Source: Tenacibaculum sp. M341 (lineage in GTDB: Bacteria > Bacteroidota > Bacteroidia > Flavobacteriales > Flavobacteriaceae). From it: DNA of 64,000 nt. The translations under genes and the position numbers were made by a program. Positions 44,584-53,541 of the stretch are shown piece after piece; the stretch's first letter is position 1; each line of letters starts with the position of its first letter. Location: NCBI RefSeq assembly GCF_004337695.1, contig NZ_SJXJ01000001.1:124001-188000 (forward strand), read 5' to 3'. The notes under the pieces were generated by a model, which saw only the letters and a list, made by a program, of their open reading frames with translations, ran no database searches and was not told the DNA's origin.

Positions 44584-44591
44584 CAAATATA
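44584..44591 (-). promoter_or_regulatory. -7 element of methyltransferase gene, abutting its start codon
   Basis: On the minus strand TATATTTG matches TAnnTTTG and ends only four bases before the ATG at 44579, so the transcript may be leaderless. Confidence 0.55.
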
Positions 44592-44608
44592 CTTTGAAAA
44601 AGATGAAA

Positions 44609-44648
44609 AAATCAAAAGGCTCACATTTAAATGTGAGCCTTTTGATTT
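44609..44648. terminator. 40-bp perfect palindrome, terminator of the 57-residue membrane protein gene
   Basis: AAATCAAAAGGCTCACATTT is followed directly by its exact reverse complement. On the minus strand the exit is T-rich (GATTTTTTC), 30 bases past the stop of the small gene at 44678. Confidence 0.85.
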
Positions 44649-44677
44649 ATATTGTTGATTAGTTTTTAAAAAAACTA

Positions 44678-44851
44678 TTATTTACCTTCTGCTGCTTTTT
44701 TAGCTTCTCTTTTTAACTTTAAATTTTCCCAGATTGTTCCACCAATCCAATAAGGAACTACAAACGTTAACAAGAATATTAACAACCAAAAACCAGTTGT
44801 AAATATGAACATAAATAATACTAATCCTGAAAATTCTGAAAAATTTAACAT
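44678..44851 (-). CDS. 57-residue membrane protein
   Basis: A short frame, MLNFSEFSGLVLFMFIFTTG then FWLLIFLLTFVVPYWIGG, with a long hydrophobic helix (about residues 8-35) and a basic, Ala/Lys-rich tail ending EAKKAAEGK. It has its own -7 element (44881-44888) and a strong terminator, which supports a real gene. Family unknown to me; probably a small inner-membrane protein. Confidence 0.75.
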   Translation of the reverse strand: MLNFSEFSGLVLFMFIFTTGFWLLIFLLTFVVPYWIGGTIWENLKLKREAKKAAEGK

Positions 44852-44880
44852 CTGTCTTTCTTTGTAAAATTACTTGTCTG

Positions 44881-44888
44881 CAAAAATA
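44881..44888 (-). promoter_or_regulatory. -7 element of 57-residue membrane protein gene
   Basis: On the minus strand TATTTTTG matches TAnnTTTG, about 30 bases before the ATG. Confidence 0.55.
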
Positions 44889-45152
44889 GAATTTATTTTT
44901 CTTTTTGTAAGGGTTTTGCTGTAAATATTTTTTGTTTAAAAGGAGTCTAGATTATTTACATTTGATTATATATTATTAAAAGTATTAAGTTTTTGTGTTA
45001 AATAGGTAGTAAGTTTTTGTTTTTTAAAAGTTTAATTAGCTTTCTTTTAAGTAAAGATTACTTTTAAAAAACAAAAATAGAAGAAATCGGTATTTATTCT
45101 TGTCGTTATAAGTTTGTTAACAAAATAAAAATCTTTCAACTTTCAGTAAGTA

Positions 45153-45188
45153 TTTGCAACGTCAATTCTTGTAGTTTTATTAAATTTG
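45153..45188 (+). promoter_or_regulatory. fumC promoter
   Basis: TTTG at 45153-45156 and TAAATTTG at 45181-45188 match the -33 and -7 Bacteroidota elements with a 24-base gap, somewhat long. Start codon 28 bases downstream. Confidence 0.6.
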
Positions 45189-45216
45189 AAAACTATATAA
45201 AACAATAATACAACAA

Positions 45217-46614
45217 ATGGAATATAGAATCGAGAAAGACACGATGGGTGAGGTAAAAGTACCTGCTGATAAGTATTGGGGAGCACAAACTGAACGTTCT
45301 CGTAATAATTTTAAAATTGGTCCTGCAGGAACAATGCCTTTAGAAGTAGTATATGGATTTGCTTACTTAAAAAAAGCAGCTGCTTATACAAATGCAGAAT
45401 TAGGAGTGTTAGCTGAAGAAAAACGTGATTTAATTGCTCAGGTTTGTGATGAAATTTTAGCAGGTAAACACGATGATCAATTTCCATTAGTTATATGGCA
45501 AACTGGTTCTGGTACGCAAAGTAACATGAATGTAAATGAGGTTGTTGCAAACAGAGCCCATGAGATTGCTGGGAAAAAAATAGGTGAGGGAGAGAAAACG
45601 ATTCAACCAAATGATGATGTAAACAAATCTCAATCGTCAAATGATACTTTTCCAACAGGAATGCATATTGCTGCTTACAAAAAAGTAGTAGAAGTTACTA
45701 TTCCAGGTGTTGAACAATTACGTGATACATTACAAGCAAAATCAGAAGCATTTAAAGATGTTGTAAAAATTGGACGTACACACTTAATGGATGCAACTCC
45801 ATTAACTTTAGGTCAAGAGTTTTCTGGTTATGTAGCTCAATTAAACTTCGGTTTAAAAGCATTAAAAAATTCATTAGCACATTTAAGTCAATTAGCATTA
45901 GGAGGAACAGCTGTAGGAACAGGATTAAACACTCCTGCTGGTTATGATGTGTTAGTAGCTAAATATATTGCAGACTTTACAGGTTTACCTTTTATAACTG
46001 CAGAGAATAAATTTGAGGCTTTAGCAGCACACGATGCTTTAGTTGAAACACACGCAGCATTAAAACAATTAGCTGTTTCTTTAAATAAAATAGCAAATGA
46101 TATTCGTTTAATGGCTTCAGGTCCTCGTTCAGGTATTGGAGAATTAATTATTCCTGCAAACGAGCCAGGTTCTTCAATTATGCCAGGTAAAGTTAACCCA
46201 ACACAAGCAGAAGCTATTACTATGGTTTGTGCACAAGTTATGGGGAATGATGTAGCAGTAACTGTTGGAGGAACACAAGGTCACTACGAATTAAATGTAT
46301 TTAAACCAATGATGGCAGCAAATGTTTTACAATCTGCGCAATTAATTGGAGATGCATGTAAATCGTTTGATGAAAATTGTGCGGCTGGTATAGAACCAAA
46401 CCACGGAAGAATTAATGAATTAGTAAATAACTCATTAATGTTAGTGACAGCTTTAAATACTAAAATAGGATATTATAAGGCAGCTGAAATTGCTAATACT
46501 GCACATGCAAATGGTACAACATTAAAAGAAGAAGCAGTAAATTTAGGTTATGTTACGGCAGAAGAGTATGACGCTTGGGTTAAGCCAGTAGATATGACTG
46601 GAAGTTTAAAATAA
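45217..46614 (+). CDS. fumC: Class II fumarate hydratase
   Basis: Iron-independent TCA-cycle enzyme interconverting fumarate and malate, a homotetramer. The 465 residues are full length. Signature [15 protein letters not shown] is present; other sites are [35 protein letters not shown] and [20 protein letters not shown], with the catalytic His and Ser. Single-gene unit with promoter and terminator. Confidence 0.98.
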   Translation: MEYRIEKDTMGEVKVPADKYWGAQTERSRNNFKIGPAGTMPLEVVYGFAYLKKAAAYTNAELGVLAEEKRDLIAQVCDEILAGKHDDQFPLVIWQTGSGTQSNMNVNEVVANRAHEIAGKKIGEGEKTIQPNDDVNKSQSSNDTFPTGMHIAAYKKVVEVTIPGVEQLRDTLQAKSEAFKDVVKIGRTHLMDATPLTLGQEFSGYVAQLNFGLKALKNSLAHLSQLALGGTAVGTGLNTPAGYDVLVAKYIADFTGLPFITAENKFEALAAHDALVETHAALKQLAVSLNKIANDIRLMASGPRSGIGELIIPANEPGSSIMPGKVNPTQAEAITMVCAQVMGNDVAVTVGGTQGHYELNVFKPMMAANVLQSAQLIGDACKSFDENCAAGIEPNHGRINELVNNSLMLVTALNTKIGYYKAAEIANTAHANGTTLKEEAVNLGYVTAEEYDAWVKPVDMTGSLK

Positions 46615-46638
46615 ATATTCAGATAAAATAAGAGTTTT

Positions 46639-46675
46639 AAAAAGTTGTAAGTGATTGGCTTACAGCTTTTTTTTT
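46639..46675 (+). terminator. fumC terminator
   Basis: AAAGTTGTAAG pairs with CTTACAGCTTT (one G-U pair), seven-base loop, followed by T residues. Confidence 0.8.
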
Positions 46676-46694
46676 ACTACACAATACCTGTGTT

Positions 46695-47474
46695 TTAAAA
46701 AACTTCTTTTAGTTTGTCTAAATATTGAGATGTCGTTTTTTTCATATAAACACCTAAAGTAATTGCCGTTTTATCAAATATATTAATATTAAAAAAGGTA
46801 TAATCAAATTTATGGTTTTGACCAGATATTAATTTAGAAGTTTTTTGAGTTATAACTTCATATTCAGCTCTAGAAATGTTGTCAATTCCTCCTACGTTGA
46901 TATATTTTTTTATACGACTTTCTGTTTTTTCTATTCCATCTTTTAGAATTTCTAAATCACTAGCAGCATTTCCTAAAATCCTTCTTTGTCTGTTAATAGC
47001 TTCCATAACTTCTAATTTATCGAGCTTTACTTTTTTATCTGTTTTTTCAACTGAATAATAATCATTTCCTATATCATTATTAAATTGTATAACAGTTTGC
47101 AAATGTATTTTAGCTAATTCCGACATTGGTAAAATAATGGAACTGAACTTTTGTTTTAATAAGTTGTAATATATACGCTCCTTTTTTAAACTCTTTTGGT
47201 CGTGAGGATCATTTGCTATTATAAATAAACTAAAAATGTTTTTAGTTACTTTGTGGTCTATGGCACTTGTTAAAGTTAATAGTTGAGAGAAAGGCTCAAC
47301 TTGTGTGTTAAATAATTCAATATTATCTAAAACTTCATCTAATAATTCTTTTCCATTAGTAACAAACTGAATATCGTGATTAATTTCTAATTCTGAAATC
47401 TTTTTCGTTTTAGATTGCTCTTTTGTATTTTCTTTTTCATTATTTCCAAATATGTCATCGTACGGATTTACCAT
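46695..47474 (-). CDS. Hypothetical helical protein
   Basis: A 259-residue soluble protein, highly charged at the N-terminus (NNEKENTKEQSKTKKISELE), then mostly amphipathic helices with a conserved-looking basic stretch EAINRQRRILGNAASDLEILKDG. No signal peptide, membrane segment or domain recognised. Convergent with fumC and divergent from the lodA-like gene; no informative neighbour. Confidence 0.7.
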   Translation of the reverse strand: MVNPYDDIFGNNEKENTKEQSKTKKISELEINHDIQFVTNGKELLDEVLDNIELFNTQVEPFSQLLTLTSAIDHKVTKNIFSLFIIANDPHDQKSLKKERIYYNLLKQKFSSIILPMSELAKIHLQTVIQFNNDIGNDYYSVEKTDKKVKLDKLEVMEAINRQRRILGNAASDLEILKDGIEKTESRIKKYINVGGIDNISRAEYEVITQKTSKLISGQNHKFDYTFFNINIFDKTAITLGVYMKKTTSQYLDKLKEVF

Positions 47475-47618
47475 AAACGCAAAATAATTAAAATATAAAT
47501 GAATATCAAAATCTTAGTAATAGTTATTTCTTTACAGTTAATAGACATTTTAAGTGCTTCATGCCTAAAAATAAAACGCTCATGATTTTTAAAAAATAAT
47601 GAAATGATTAATTAATTA

Positions 47619-47651
47619 TTTTTAGATAGGAATAACCTAACTATCTAAAAA
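47619..47651. promoter_or_regulatory. Inverted repeat before the catalase-LodA gene
   Basis: TTTTTAGATAG (47619-47629) and CTATCTAAAAA (47641-47651) are exact 11-base complementary arms separated by 11 bases. The repeat ends 11 bases before the start codon. It is either an operator for a dimeric regulator or a hairpin in the mRNA leader. Confidence 0.5.
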
Positions 47652-47662
47652 ATAAATTTAAA

Positions 47663-50600
47663 ATGACTAAATCTTCAAAAGAACAATCATCTTCATGCTG
47701 GAATTGTGATAGCAATATTGAAACTATAACCAAACGTTTAAAAGAAATGTTTGTAGAAATGGGACAAAAAACTCGAATTGAAAAAGGACAACAACCAGCA
47801 GAAAGAGCAGTTTTTAGAAAGCAGCACGGAATTGCTTATGGAAATTTTGTAATTAATAAAGATATTGACGATAAATTTAAACTAGGGATTTTTTCAGGAA
47901 ATTCTTATGAATGTGCTGTTCGTTTTTCTAGTGATACCTCGCCAACTTCTCCAGATTTGCATTCTACTTTAGGAGTAGGTTTAAAATTGTTTGGAGTTGA
48001 AGGTCCTAAGTTGTTAGGAGAAGGAACCAATGCAGATTTTATTTTTCAAAACATAGATCGTTTTTTTGCAAGTGATGCCAAACAGATGTGTAGTTTTACC
48101 ACAGCAGGAGTTATAGATAGAGATTACGATTCATATATTGATAAACATCCTGAACTTGCTGGCATTTTAAAAGCAATGACTAAGGAAGAAGGTAGTGTTT
48201 TAAGTGCTAATTATTGGGCAATTTTACCTTTTAAATTGGGTGATAATCAAATTGTAAAATATCGATTGGTACCAGAAGATGCTTATCAAGGAGTGCCTTT
48301 TGATGAGAACAATTATTTGGCAATTGATTTAGAAAGAAGATTATTAAAACAAGAAGCGACTTTTAGGTTTGAGATTCAGTTGAGAACCAATGATCAAACA
48401 ATGCCTTTAGATGATGCTCAGGTGGTATGGAGTGAAGAAGAAAGTCCATATATATGTATTGCAAAACTTCATCTTCCTCAGCAAGATGTTGCGAGTATTG
48501 GACAAGCAGAGTTTGGAACTAATTTAGCCTTTAATATTTGGAGGACTTTACCAGAGCACGAGCCATTAGGATCTATTGCAGCTGTAAGAAAAGTAGTGTA
48601 TGCAGCAAGTGCAGAAGCTCGTCATCAAGCAAACGGACAACAACTGCAAGAACCAAAAGAAAGAAGTCCAAAATTTGAAGGAAATACAGATGAAGATGAT
48701 GATTGTATTGTTACTGCAGGTATTTATCCGCCTATTGGAGTGATGAGAGTTGGTAATAGTCAAAATGATTATTTTTTAGGTCCTTTAGTTGATGATCCAG
48801 TGGCAAAAGAAGATCCATATGCTTATAGAGATTCAGTAGGTGCTTTAAAAAGACAAGCGGCACAGTTTAGGATTTATGGTTTTAATGCAGCTGGTAAAGC
48901 GGTTAAAGAACTAACAGCAGATAATGCAATTATAACTTGGCATAGTCATTTAGCAAATCAAAAAGCATCTTGGTATCAATTTCAGTTAGCATTAGATATT
49001 CCTGAAGCAGCAGATGCTCCTCCTTCTTTTTTGAGAAATATTAATGTTGGTGATAGAAGTTCTCTTTTAATTGATGGAAAAGCGCAATCTATTTCAGGTA
49101 CTAGTGTAGTTAATGGACCTCGATTTGAAGGTGAATTTTTATCAGAAAAAGTGTATCTAGGAGAAATGCGTACCGATGAAAAAGGTCGCTTAATAATGTT
49201 AGGAGGTCATGGTAAATCAGAAAATATAAATGGAGATATAGCCATTACTTTTGCCAATAATGAAGGATGGTATGATGATACTTCTGATGGACCTGTAACA
49301 GCAGAAGTAGAGTATCAAGGAGTAAAATTAAAAGTAGATCCTGCGTGGGTGGTTTGTGCGCCACCAGATTATGCACCTATGCAGAAATCTGTACGTACTA
49401 TGTGGGATTTAATGCGTGATGTTGCTGTAAAATCAGGAATGTTAGCACGTCCAATACGTCCTTCTTTTACCAAAGATATTTTACCAATCTTTCAACGCAT
49501 GACCGATTTACAATGGGTGAATGCTGGTTTTGCAGGAGGTTTCGGTTTTGGAGGTCAGTTTAATTACACAACAAGTGAATGGATTAAGAAATTAGGCAAT
49601 CCATCACCAGCTTTTCTTGAAATGAGAAGAACTATTTCTAATAATTTTAGAAGAATAGATGTAAAAGGGGCTACAGCACCTCAATTATGGCCTTGGTTGT
49701 ATGGAGATGCTATTAGTATTCCTTCTACAGGTTCTGTTCGTCAAAATGCTACGTTATCCGATTTACAATTATCATTTTTAGATCAGTGGGTAACTGGTGA
49801 TTTTGATGCAGATTATATTGATAGAGAAGGATGTCCTTTTAAACCAGAACCTAAAGGAATCGATGATTTACCAGTTTCAGAACAGCCAGATATGTTGACT
49901 AAAGCAGCTATGGATTTTTGTTTAGCAGATGCTTTTCATCCTGGTTGTGAAATGACTTGGCCTATGCGTTCATCAGGTATGTATATGGCACCTTTTAGAG
50001 TAAAACATGCGCCTAAAACGCCTCCAGTAAATGCTATTTATTATGGGCCTACAATGAATAATGACATACTTCCTTTAGCTAAAGGTCCTATTTTAGGAGG
50101 ACAAGTTGCAGGAGGTATTACTCGTTGGATGGCTATTCCGTGGCAAACAGATACTGCAAGTTGTAGAGATGGTTATACTACAGAGTATGATCCGTATTTA
50201 CCTACATTTTGGCCAGCAAGAGTTCCTAACAATATCTTAGATGAGAAAAGGTACGAACAAACTTTGGATACCAATTTATCTGAAGAAACAAGAATGGAAG
50301 CTTTTGCTAGTAGAGCAGATTGGTTAGGTGATTTACCATTAGATGGAGAGGCTCCAACTTACACAAATCAAATTAACTGTATGATTAAATATTTTGACAA
50401 GTTAGCAGTTGTACAAAAGCGTCCAGGAGTTGCAAATGATACTAATTTTCCAAAAGAAATGCAAGTTGGTATTGCACCTACAAAAGAGCAAGAAGAAGCA
50501 CTTTTAGCTTTAACTAAGCATGAACTTGAACATATTTTAAGCGATAATGATAAATTTGATGAAGCTTCTCAAAAATTATTAGATGTTACGTTGCAAAAAT

Positions 50601-50851
50601 TATCAGAGGAACATTTATTAAATGAGCAGTTTTTATTAGAGAGTACCAAAGATCATTTACTAGAGTTAATAGAACATGAGTTAATTAAAGATAATTATGA
50701 AACTAAAAATGTAAAAAATCTGGTAAGTTTAATAGCATCTAAGATGCATCAAATAAACAAATCCACTTCATTACAACATCCAGAAACAAAATTAAAAGAA
50801 GTTGGTATTCCAGAGAAAATGACACGTTTTACAAGATATATTCCTAAATAA
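47663..50851 (+). CDS. Catalase-like heme domain fused to LodA-type CTQ quinoprotein oxidase
   Basis: A 1062-residue two-part protein. Residues about 20-335 resemble the y4iL-like catalase family (YGNFVINKDIDDKF, ECAVRFSSDT, FNIWRTLPEHEPLGSIAAVRKVVYAAS; Tyr313 is the expected heme ligand). The position of the distal catalase His appears replaced (AVFRKQHG). Residues about 345-930 are a LodA/GoxA-like amino-acid oxidase. Cys762 (HPGCEMTWPMR) and Trp827 (AIPWQTDTASC) are 65 apart, as in LodA, and would form the cysteine-tryptophylquinone cofactor. LodA makes H2O2 by oxidising lysine; the substrate here is unknown. The tail (930-1062) is helical. No signal peptide. The LodB-like gene follows after one base. 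Confidence 0.85.
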   Translation: MTKSSKEQSSSCWNCDSNIETITKRLKEMFVEMGQKTRIEKGQQPAERAVFRKQHGIAYGNFVINKDIDDKFKLGIFSGNSYECAVRFSSDTSPTSPDLHSTLGVGLKLFGVEGPKLLGEGTNADFIFQNIDRFFASDAKQMCSFTTAGVIDRDYDSYIDKHPELAGILKAMTKEEGSVLSANYWAILPFKLGDNQIVKYRLVPEDAYQGVPFDENNYLAIDLERRLLKQEATFRFEIQLRTNDQTMPLDDAQVVWSEEESPYICIAKLHLPQQDVASIGQAEFGTNLAFNIWRTLPEHEPLGSIAAVRKVVYAASAEARHQANGQQLQEPKERSPKFEGNTDEDDDCIVTAGIYPPIGVMRVGNSQNDYFLGPLVDDPVAKEDPYAYRDSVGALKRQAAQFRIYGFNAAGKAVKELTADNAIITWHSHLANQKASWYQFQLALDIPEAADAPPSFLRNINVGDRSSLLIDGKAQSISGTSVVNGPRFEGEFLSEKVYLGEMRTDEKGRLIMLGGHGKSENINGDIAITFANNEGWYDDTSDGPVTAEVEYQGVKLKVDPAWVVCAPPDYAPMQKSVRTMWDLMRDVAVKSGMLARPIRPSFTKDILPIFQRMTDLQWVNAGFAGGFGFGGQFNYTTSEWIKKLGNPSPAFLEMRRTISNNFRRIDVKGATAPQLWPWLYGDAISIPSTGSVRQNATLSDLQLSFLDQWVTGDFDADYIDREGCPFKPEPKGIDDLPVSEQPDMLTKAAMDFCLADAFHPGCEMTWPMRSSGMYMAPFRVKHAPKTPPVNAIYYGPTMNNDILPLAKGPILGGQVAGGITRWMAIPWQTDTASCRDGYTTEYDPYLPTFWPARVPNNILDEKRYEQTLDTNLSEETRMEAFASRADWLGDLPLDGEAPTYTNQINCMIKYFDKLAVVQKRPGVANDTNFPKEMQVGIAPTKEQEEALLALTKHELEHILSDNDKFDEASQKLLDVTLQKLSEEHLLNEQFLLESTKDHLLELIEHELIKDNYETKNVKNLVSLIASKMHQINKSTSLQHPETKLKEVGIPEKMTRFTRYIPK

Positions 50852-50852
50852 A

Positions 50853-52001
50853 TTGAATAATTATAAAACTGAAATATTAATTATAGGTGGCGGCATTGCA
50901 GGTTGCATTGCTGCCATTTCTTTAGCAGATAGTTTTAAGGTTACGGTTGTGGATAAACTAGCTCTTCCTGCTGATAAAGTAGGGGAGTCTTTGGCTCCTG
51001 CAGCTCAACGTATACTTAATAAGTTACAATTACTGCCTGATGAAGAAACACAAAAATCTTTGTTTATAAATAATTTAGGAATGCAATCTTATTGGGGTAA
51101 TGATAGCGTTCAAATTGTAGATCATTTAAGAAACCCTGATGGGTTTTCTAAAAGTTTAGATCGAAAAAAGTTTGAGGTTTATTTAAGAGATAAAGCAATA
51201 GAGAAAGGAGTCACTTGTTGTTGGGGACTTCGTTTTTTTAACAGTATTTTTGAAGATAATTTATGGAAAGTTACTTGTAAGTCTGATGATTTAAAAAATA
51301 GAACAACAACTATTTTTAATGCAGATTTTGTAATTGATGCCACAGGGCGTAGTGCTCATTTTGCAAAGAGTTTACAAATTAAACGAACTTCATTAGATGC
51401 ATTGATTTCTTGTTGGATAACACTTCCTAATAAAGAAGAGAATGCTATGAGTACGATTGTTTCAGATGAAAATGGTTGGTGGTATACTGCGGTATTGCCA
51501 AATAATCAAAGAGTATTATCGTATCAAACAGATGCTGATCTGTTTGAAAAAAGTATTTTTAAAAATATAGACTCTTTTTTAGAATTGATAAAGAAGAATA
51601 AACGGATTTATTCATATGTAGAAAAAGCCATTGATCAGCTTCAGTTTCATGGAACAGTGAGTGCTAATTCGACAAAATTAGATAAAGTTGCAGGTAAGCA
51701 ATGGTTGGTTTTAGGCGATGCAGCTATTAGTTTTGATCCATTATCATCTCAAGGAATGTTTAATGCAATGGCATGTGCAATGCAAGTTACAGAATTATTA
51801 AAGCATTTTAATTTTATAAAAGAATATGATATTGCTAAAGTTTATCGATTTTCTGAGGTGTATACCTCACAAATTAATTCTATTTGGAAACATTATGTAA
51901 AGCATAAAGATTTATTCTATGGGGCAGAATCTCGTTGGAAAGATGCAATTTTTTGGAAAAGAAGACAGGTAGGAGTTTTAAAAAATGAATTTGCTTTGTA
52001 A
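50853..52001 (+). CDS. LodB-like FAD-dependent maturation protein
   Basis: A 382-residue flavoprotein of the tryptophan-halogenase/geranylgeranyl-reductase-like fold. FAD site ILIIGGGIAGCIAAISLADS, the GESLAPAAQRIL segment and GDAAISFDPLSSQGMFNAMA. LodB flavoproteins are required to build the CTQ cofactor of LodA-type oxidases, probably by hydroxylating the Trp; the adjacency supports that job here. The start is a TTG one base after the upstream stop, since no ATG fits the conserved N-terminus. Confidence 0.85.
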   Translation: MNNYKTEILIIGGGIAGCIAAISLADSFKVTVVDKLALPADKVGESLAPAAQRILNKLQLLPDEETQKSLFINNLGMQSYWGNDSVQIVDHLRNPDGFSKSLDRKKFEVYLRDKAIEKGVTCCWGLRFFNSIFEDNLWKVTCKSDDLKNRTTTIFNADFVIDATGRSAHFAKSLQIKRTSLDALISCWITLPNKEENAMSTIVSDENGWWYTAVLPNNQRVLSYQTDADLFEKSIFKNIDSFLELIKKNKRIYSYVEKAIDQLQFHGTVSANSTKLDKVAGKQWLVLGDAAISFDPLSSQGMFNAMACAMQVTELLKHFNFIKEYDIAKVYRFSEVYTSQINSIWKHYVKHKDLFYGAESRWKDAIFWKRRQVGVLKNEFAL

Positions 52002-52042
52002 AATAATAATTCATCAACACTAATTTTTTTAAAGAAATAACC

Positions 52043-52050
52043 TACTTTTG
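52043..52050 (+). promoter_or_regulatory. Guanine deaminase gene -7 element
   Basis: TACTTTTG matches TAnnTTTG, 32 bases before the start at 52082. Confidence 0.55.
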
Positions 52051-52081
52051 CCGTCCTTTTTTTATATTTAAAATAAAAACC

Positions 52082-52555
52082 ATGAGTAAACACGAAGAGT
52101 ATATGAGTGAAGCTGTTAAGGCAGCTTTAAAAGGTATGAGAAACAATGAGGGAGGTCCTTTTGGTTGTATCATTGTAAAAGATGGTGAAATTGTTGGTAG
52201 GGGTAATAATAAAGTTACATCTACGAATGATCCTACAGCTCATGCGGAAGTAACAGCAATTAGAGATGCGTGTAAAAATTTAGGTTCATTTCAATTAGAT
52301 GGTTGTGTTGTTTACACTTCATGTGAACCATGTCCAATGTGTTTAGGAGCTATTTATTGGGCGCGTCCTGATAAGGTTTACTACGGAAGTAATCAAGTAG
52401 ATGCCGCAAACATAGGATTTGACGACGAGTTCATTTATAAAGAAATACCATTACCATATGAAAAAAGAAGTATTCCTTTTGAACAAGTAGGTAGAGATAT
52501 TGCTTTAGAACCTTTTCAGAAATGGTCTGAAAAAGATGATAAAATAGAGTATTAG
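52082..52555 (+). CDS. guaD: Guanine deaminase (CDA-fold)
   Basis: A 157-residue zinc deaminase of the cytidine-deaminase superfamily, similar in length and motifs to Bacillus guanine deaminase. Zinc site: His-Ala-Glu in DPTAHAEVTAIRDACKNLG and Pro-Cys-x-x-Cys in YTSCEPCPMCLGAIYWARPDKVYYG. The C-terminal EPFQKWSEKDDKIEY is the swapped tail typical of GuaD; it lacks the tRNA-binding features of TadA. Converts guanine to xanthine for purine salvage. Confidence 0.85.
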   Translation: MSKHEEYMSEAVKAALKGMRNNEGGPFGCIIVKDGEIVGRGNNKVTSTNDPTAHAEVTAIRDACKNLGSFQLDGCVVYTSCEPCPMCLGAIYWARPDKVYYGSNQVDAANIGFDDEFIYKEIPLPYEKRSIPFEQVGRDIALEPFQKWSEKDDKIEY

Positions 52556-52576
52556 TACTGAGATTAAAACAGATTA

Positions 52577-52629
52577 AAAATAAGGTGAATAACTAATAAA
52601 TAGTATTAGTTATTCACCTTATTTTTTTG
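52577..52629 (+). terminator. guaD terminator
   Basis: A 21-base perfect stem: AAATAAGGTGAATAACTAAT plus one base pairs with the complementary arm at 52606-52626, with a five-base loop and a T run. Unusually long and perfect. Confidence 0.85.
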
Positions 52630-52867
52630 TGAAAGAGAATGTTTTTACATTAAAAATTAATTTTTTATTAAAATAACGTAGGGTATTTTTAGTTTAAAAT
52701 GTATTAAATGTAGAACGGGGTTGAAATAGTATACTATGAAAACGAATTTATATTGTAAAATCCATATATTTGCACCGCAAAAAATGAAATAGATTATAAC
52801 AATTTAAATTTTGAATCGGTTATTATTAGACCATTTTAAATTTTTTTTTAATTTTTAAAAATAGATT
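52630..52867. other. Leader region of the 37-residue microprotein gene
   Basis: The region contains the -7 element at 52765-52772 and a leader of about 90 bases with AATTTAAATTTT and TTTTAAATTTTTT words. No other frame supported. Confidence 0.45.
52765..52772 (+). promoter_or_regulatory. -7 element of microprotein gene
   Basis: TATATTTG followed by CACCGC matches the strong form of the Bacteroidota -7 motif. Confidence 0.6.
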
Positions 52868-52981
52868 ATGAAAACCACTAGAATCCTCTATTATGTTAAG
52901 TATGCAGCTATAACTACAGTTGTAATGGTAGCTTTAGCTTTTTTGATGATCAATCATTTTAAGAGTTTACCTCTTATCTAA
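52868..52981 (+). CDS. 37-residue single-span membrane microprotein
   Basis: Frame MKTTRILYYVKYAAITTVVM then VALAFLMINHFKSLPLI: a basic start, one hydrophobic helix (about residues 11-28) and a short tail. A strong -7 element lies upstream, and two hairpins, the second a clear terminator, lie downstream. The complete transcription unit supports a real gene despite its size. Function unknown; it could be a regulatory or toxin-like small membrane protein. Confidence 0.6.
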   Translation: MKTTRILYYVKYAAITTVVMVALAFLMINHFKSLPLI

Positions 52982-53063
52982 AAAAAGAATACGCAATTTT
53001 AACATAAAGAAACGATTTTGGAAGTTGTGTGCTTTAACTTTCAAAATCAGTCTCTAATTAAAA

Positions 53064-53105
53064 AATAAAAGACAGTTTTTTTAAACTGTCTTTTATTTTT
53101 TTTGT
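53064..53105 (+). terminator. Microprotein gene terminator
   Basis: AATAAAAGACAGTTT pairs exactly with AAACTGTCTTTTATT around TTTT, followed by eight T residues. Confidence 0.85.
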
Positions 53106-53150
53106 AACAATACCATTTACACTGCTACTAATAAAATAAAAAATTAAGTT

Positions 53151-53462
53151 ATGGTAGGAGCTGGTATGAGCGCACAAGGTGCAGCAAATTCATTAAAAAA
53201 CAATTCAGTTAGAAAGGAGAGAAAAAATCTTTTTCAGAGAAAGGATATTTTAAAAGAAAAAAGAAGAAAAAAATCAAGAGTTATAATAACAAAGAAAGCA
53301 TCTCCAGAACTTTTAGAAAAGATAAAGATTGATGCAGTTAAAGAAAGAAAAAACCAATTGGTTAAAAATTTATTAATAGGAATACTGTCAATAGTTGCGA
53401 TGGGATTTGTTGTCAGTTTTGTCTCAGAAACATTTATAGCTCGACTTTCAAGTGTCTTGTAA
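53151..53462 (+). CDS. Small basic membrane protein
   Basis: A 103-residue protein: Gly/Ala-rich start (MVGAGMSAQGAANSLKNNS), a strongly basic middle (KERKNLFQRKDILKEKRRKK), and one C-terminal hydrophobic segment (about 71-92, LLIGILSIVAMGFVVSFV). Family not recognised, though I have the impression that similar proteins occur in other flavobacteria. Convergent with clpB. Confidence 0.65.
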   Translation: MVGAGMSAQGAANSLKNNSVRKERKNLFQRKDILKEKRRKKSRVIITKKASPELLEKIKIDAVKERKNQLVKNLLIGILSIVAMGFVVSFVSETFIARLSSVL

Positions 53463-53467
53463 TACAA

Positions 53468-53504
53468 GAAAAACTGACTGAAAATGTTTAAAATTCTCAG
53501 TCAG
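53468..53504 (-). terminator. clpB terminator
   Basis: On the minus strand CTGACTGA and TCAGTCAG form the stem, followed by TTTTTCTT. It lies 38 bases after the clpB stop and overlaps the end region of the convergent small gene. Confidence 0.65.
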
Positions 53505-53541
53505 CTTTCTAACTAATTAACCAATCCTATGTATTTATAAA

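Larger units (their letters stand above)
44852..45216. other. Divergent intergenic region (small membrane gene / fumC)
   Basis: About 365 bases of A/T tracts holding the two outward-facing promoters at 44881-44888 (minus) and 45153-45188 (plus). I see nothing else. Confidence 0.6.

Noticed and set aside
44580-44624. Longer N-terminus of the methyltransferase
   Set aside because: It covers the promoter and overlaps the 40-base terminator palindrome of the neighbouring gene.
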